Assembly: GCA_900322105.1 (NCBI GenBank) | Contig: ONYV01000223.1 | Location: forward strand, 1-5,347 | From: an uncultured Eubacteriales bacterium | Lineage (GTDB): Bacteria > Bacillota > Clostridia > Oscillospirales > Acutalibacteraceae | DNA length: 5,347 nucleotides | Direction of reading: 5' to 3' | Shown here: one piece after another, positions 4,567-5,347 of the stretch | Layout of the letters: the number at the start of each line of letters is the position of its first letter | How positions within the stretch are numbered: position 1 is the stretch's first letter | Notes under the pieces: generated by a model | Database searches by the model: none | What the model was told of the DNA's origin: nothing | The model's input: only the letters and a program-made list of their open reading frames with translations | Translations under genes and position numbers: made by a program

Positions 4567-5347
4567 ATGTTTGAGAAGGTGAGCGGCAATCAGGAAAAGT
4601 CATTGGCTCTTGAAGGGGAGATCGGCGCTTTGAAGGGTAAAAGACCCGAATATGAAAAGCTCGAAAGGCTCATAAAGGAACAGACCGAGACCGAAAAGAA
4701 ATGCGCCTTAGGATACAGAAGGCTCACCGAAAAAACAGAGCAGCTCGAAAAGACAGGGGAGCAGACAGCAGCATTAAAAAAACAGCGTGAGACGTTAGCG
4801 GATGTGGATGTGCAGGCGGAAAAGCTGAGATCGGAAAACAAGGAATGCACAAACCGTATCGTGCGGCTCAGAGAAGTCATGCGTGAACTGATGGATCACA
4901 CAAGGAACGAAAACGCAAGACAGACTGCGCTGAAACAGTATCAGGCAGACAAGTCCGATCATGAACAAAAGCAGACCGATGCCGTAAACCTGCAAAATGC
5001 ATTCCTGAACGAACAGGCAGGTATCCTTGCAGAGGAACTGAAACCGGGTCGGCCGTGTCCCGTGTGCGGCTCATGCGAGCATCCGAGGATCGCCCACAAA
5101 ACAGACCATGCGCCAACAAAAGAACAGGTCACGAAAGCAAGAGAAGCAGCAGATGCCGCTTATATCAAAGCAGGCAAAACCGCCGAAATGCACAGCAGGG
5201 CAAAGGCGCTTTGTGAAAAGAATCTGGAAACACTGAAAACGTTTTCGCTGGAACGCTACGGCGAAGAAAAAACACCGCAGGAATTAAATGCAGCCGTGAA
5301 AGAAGAAGGCGTTGAGCTGAAAGCAAAAATCGAAGATAACGAAAAGA
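4567..5347 (+). CDS. sbcC: SbcC continuation: coiled coil and zinc hook (3' partial)
   Basis: The same frame reopens at ATG 4567, immediately after the stop, and stays open for 260 codons to the right edge. It is Glu/Lys/Gln-rich heptad-like coiled coil, e.g. the RPEYEKLERLIKEQTETEKK segment near its start. It then carries the zinc hook CPVCGS at 5056-5073, preceded by LKPGRP and followed by CEHPRIAHK. The CxxC hook joins two SbcC molecules through one zinc ion. Counting through the stop, the hook is near residue 476, the normal place for SbcC. The second coil has begun by the window end; Walker B and the signature motif must lie beyond. Only a weak AGG lies 8 nt upstream of the ATG, so independent translation would depend on reinitiation after the TAA. 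The most likely reading is a pseudogene or sequencing error, with a true split gene less likely. Confidence 0.85.
   Translation, partial: MFEKVSGNQEKSLALEGEIGALKGKRPEYEKLERLIKEQTETEKKCALGYRRLTEKTEQLEKTGEQTAALKKQRETLADVDVQAEKLRSENKECTNRIVRLREVMRELMDHTRNENARQTALKQYQADKSDHEQKQTDAVNLQNAFLNEQAGILAEELKPGRPCPVCGSCEHPRIAHKTDHAPTKEQVTKAREAADAAYIKAGKTAEMHSRAKALCEKNLETLKTFSLERYGEEKTPQELNAAVKEEGVELKAKIEDNEK

Noticed and set aside
1..5347. CRISPR arrays, tRNA or rRNA genes, complete mobile elements
   Set aside because: No regularly spaced repeats, tRNA-like cloverleaf, conserved rRNA stretches or transposase/integrase reading frames were seen.

Overview
The window reads as chromosomal DNA of a low-to-mid-GC Gram-positive anaerobe of the Bacillota, most likely an Oscillospiraceae/Ruminococcus-like gut clostridium. 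This rests on a YqfD-type sporulation protein, a clostridial-style SbcCD pair, strong GGAGG-type ribosome binding sites and sigma-A promoters with extended -10 elements. No species is claimed. All supported genes are on the + strand.

Layout. (1) Bases 2-961: the 3' part of an open frame entering from the left edge. From about residue 41 on it is the C-terminal, extracytoplasmic part of the sporulation protein YqfD. The first ~40 codons look instead like the tail of a phage/plasmid ParB-like domain, so the left end is a chimera (assembly join, recombination scar or insertion boundary). (2) Bases 1034-2274: a self-contained unit with a good promoter, a 61-residue cysteine-rich protein (DUF6472-like), a DUF368/PopT-family undecaprenyl-phosphate translocase, and a textbook terminator with a UUCG loop. 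(3) Bases 2275-2516: a 240-bp non-coding stretch. It has a 12-bp perfect inverted repeat around a strong promoter, then a ~145-nt RNA closed by 25 base pairs in two helices and ending 8 nt before the sbcD Shine-Dalgarno sequence. (4) Bases 2517-5347: sbcD followed after 4 bp by sbcC. The sbcC frame is broken by an in-frame TAA at 4564-4566, continues in the same frame from an ATG directly after it, and runs off the right edge beyond the zinc hook.

How the parts work together. SbcD (Mre11-like nuclease) and SbcC (Rad50-like ATPase) form the complex that cleaves DNA hairpins and blocked ends. Their shared leader is the most interesting element: promoter position and pairing both point to a structured leader RNA, possibly the 'sbcD RNA motif' proposed from gut metagenomes. 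The DUF6472-like/PopT unit concerns recycling of the cell-wall lipid carrier and is separated from sbcDC by the terminator. The two oddities that need raw-read checking are the ParB/YqfD junction and the sbcC stop codon.
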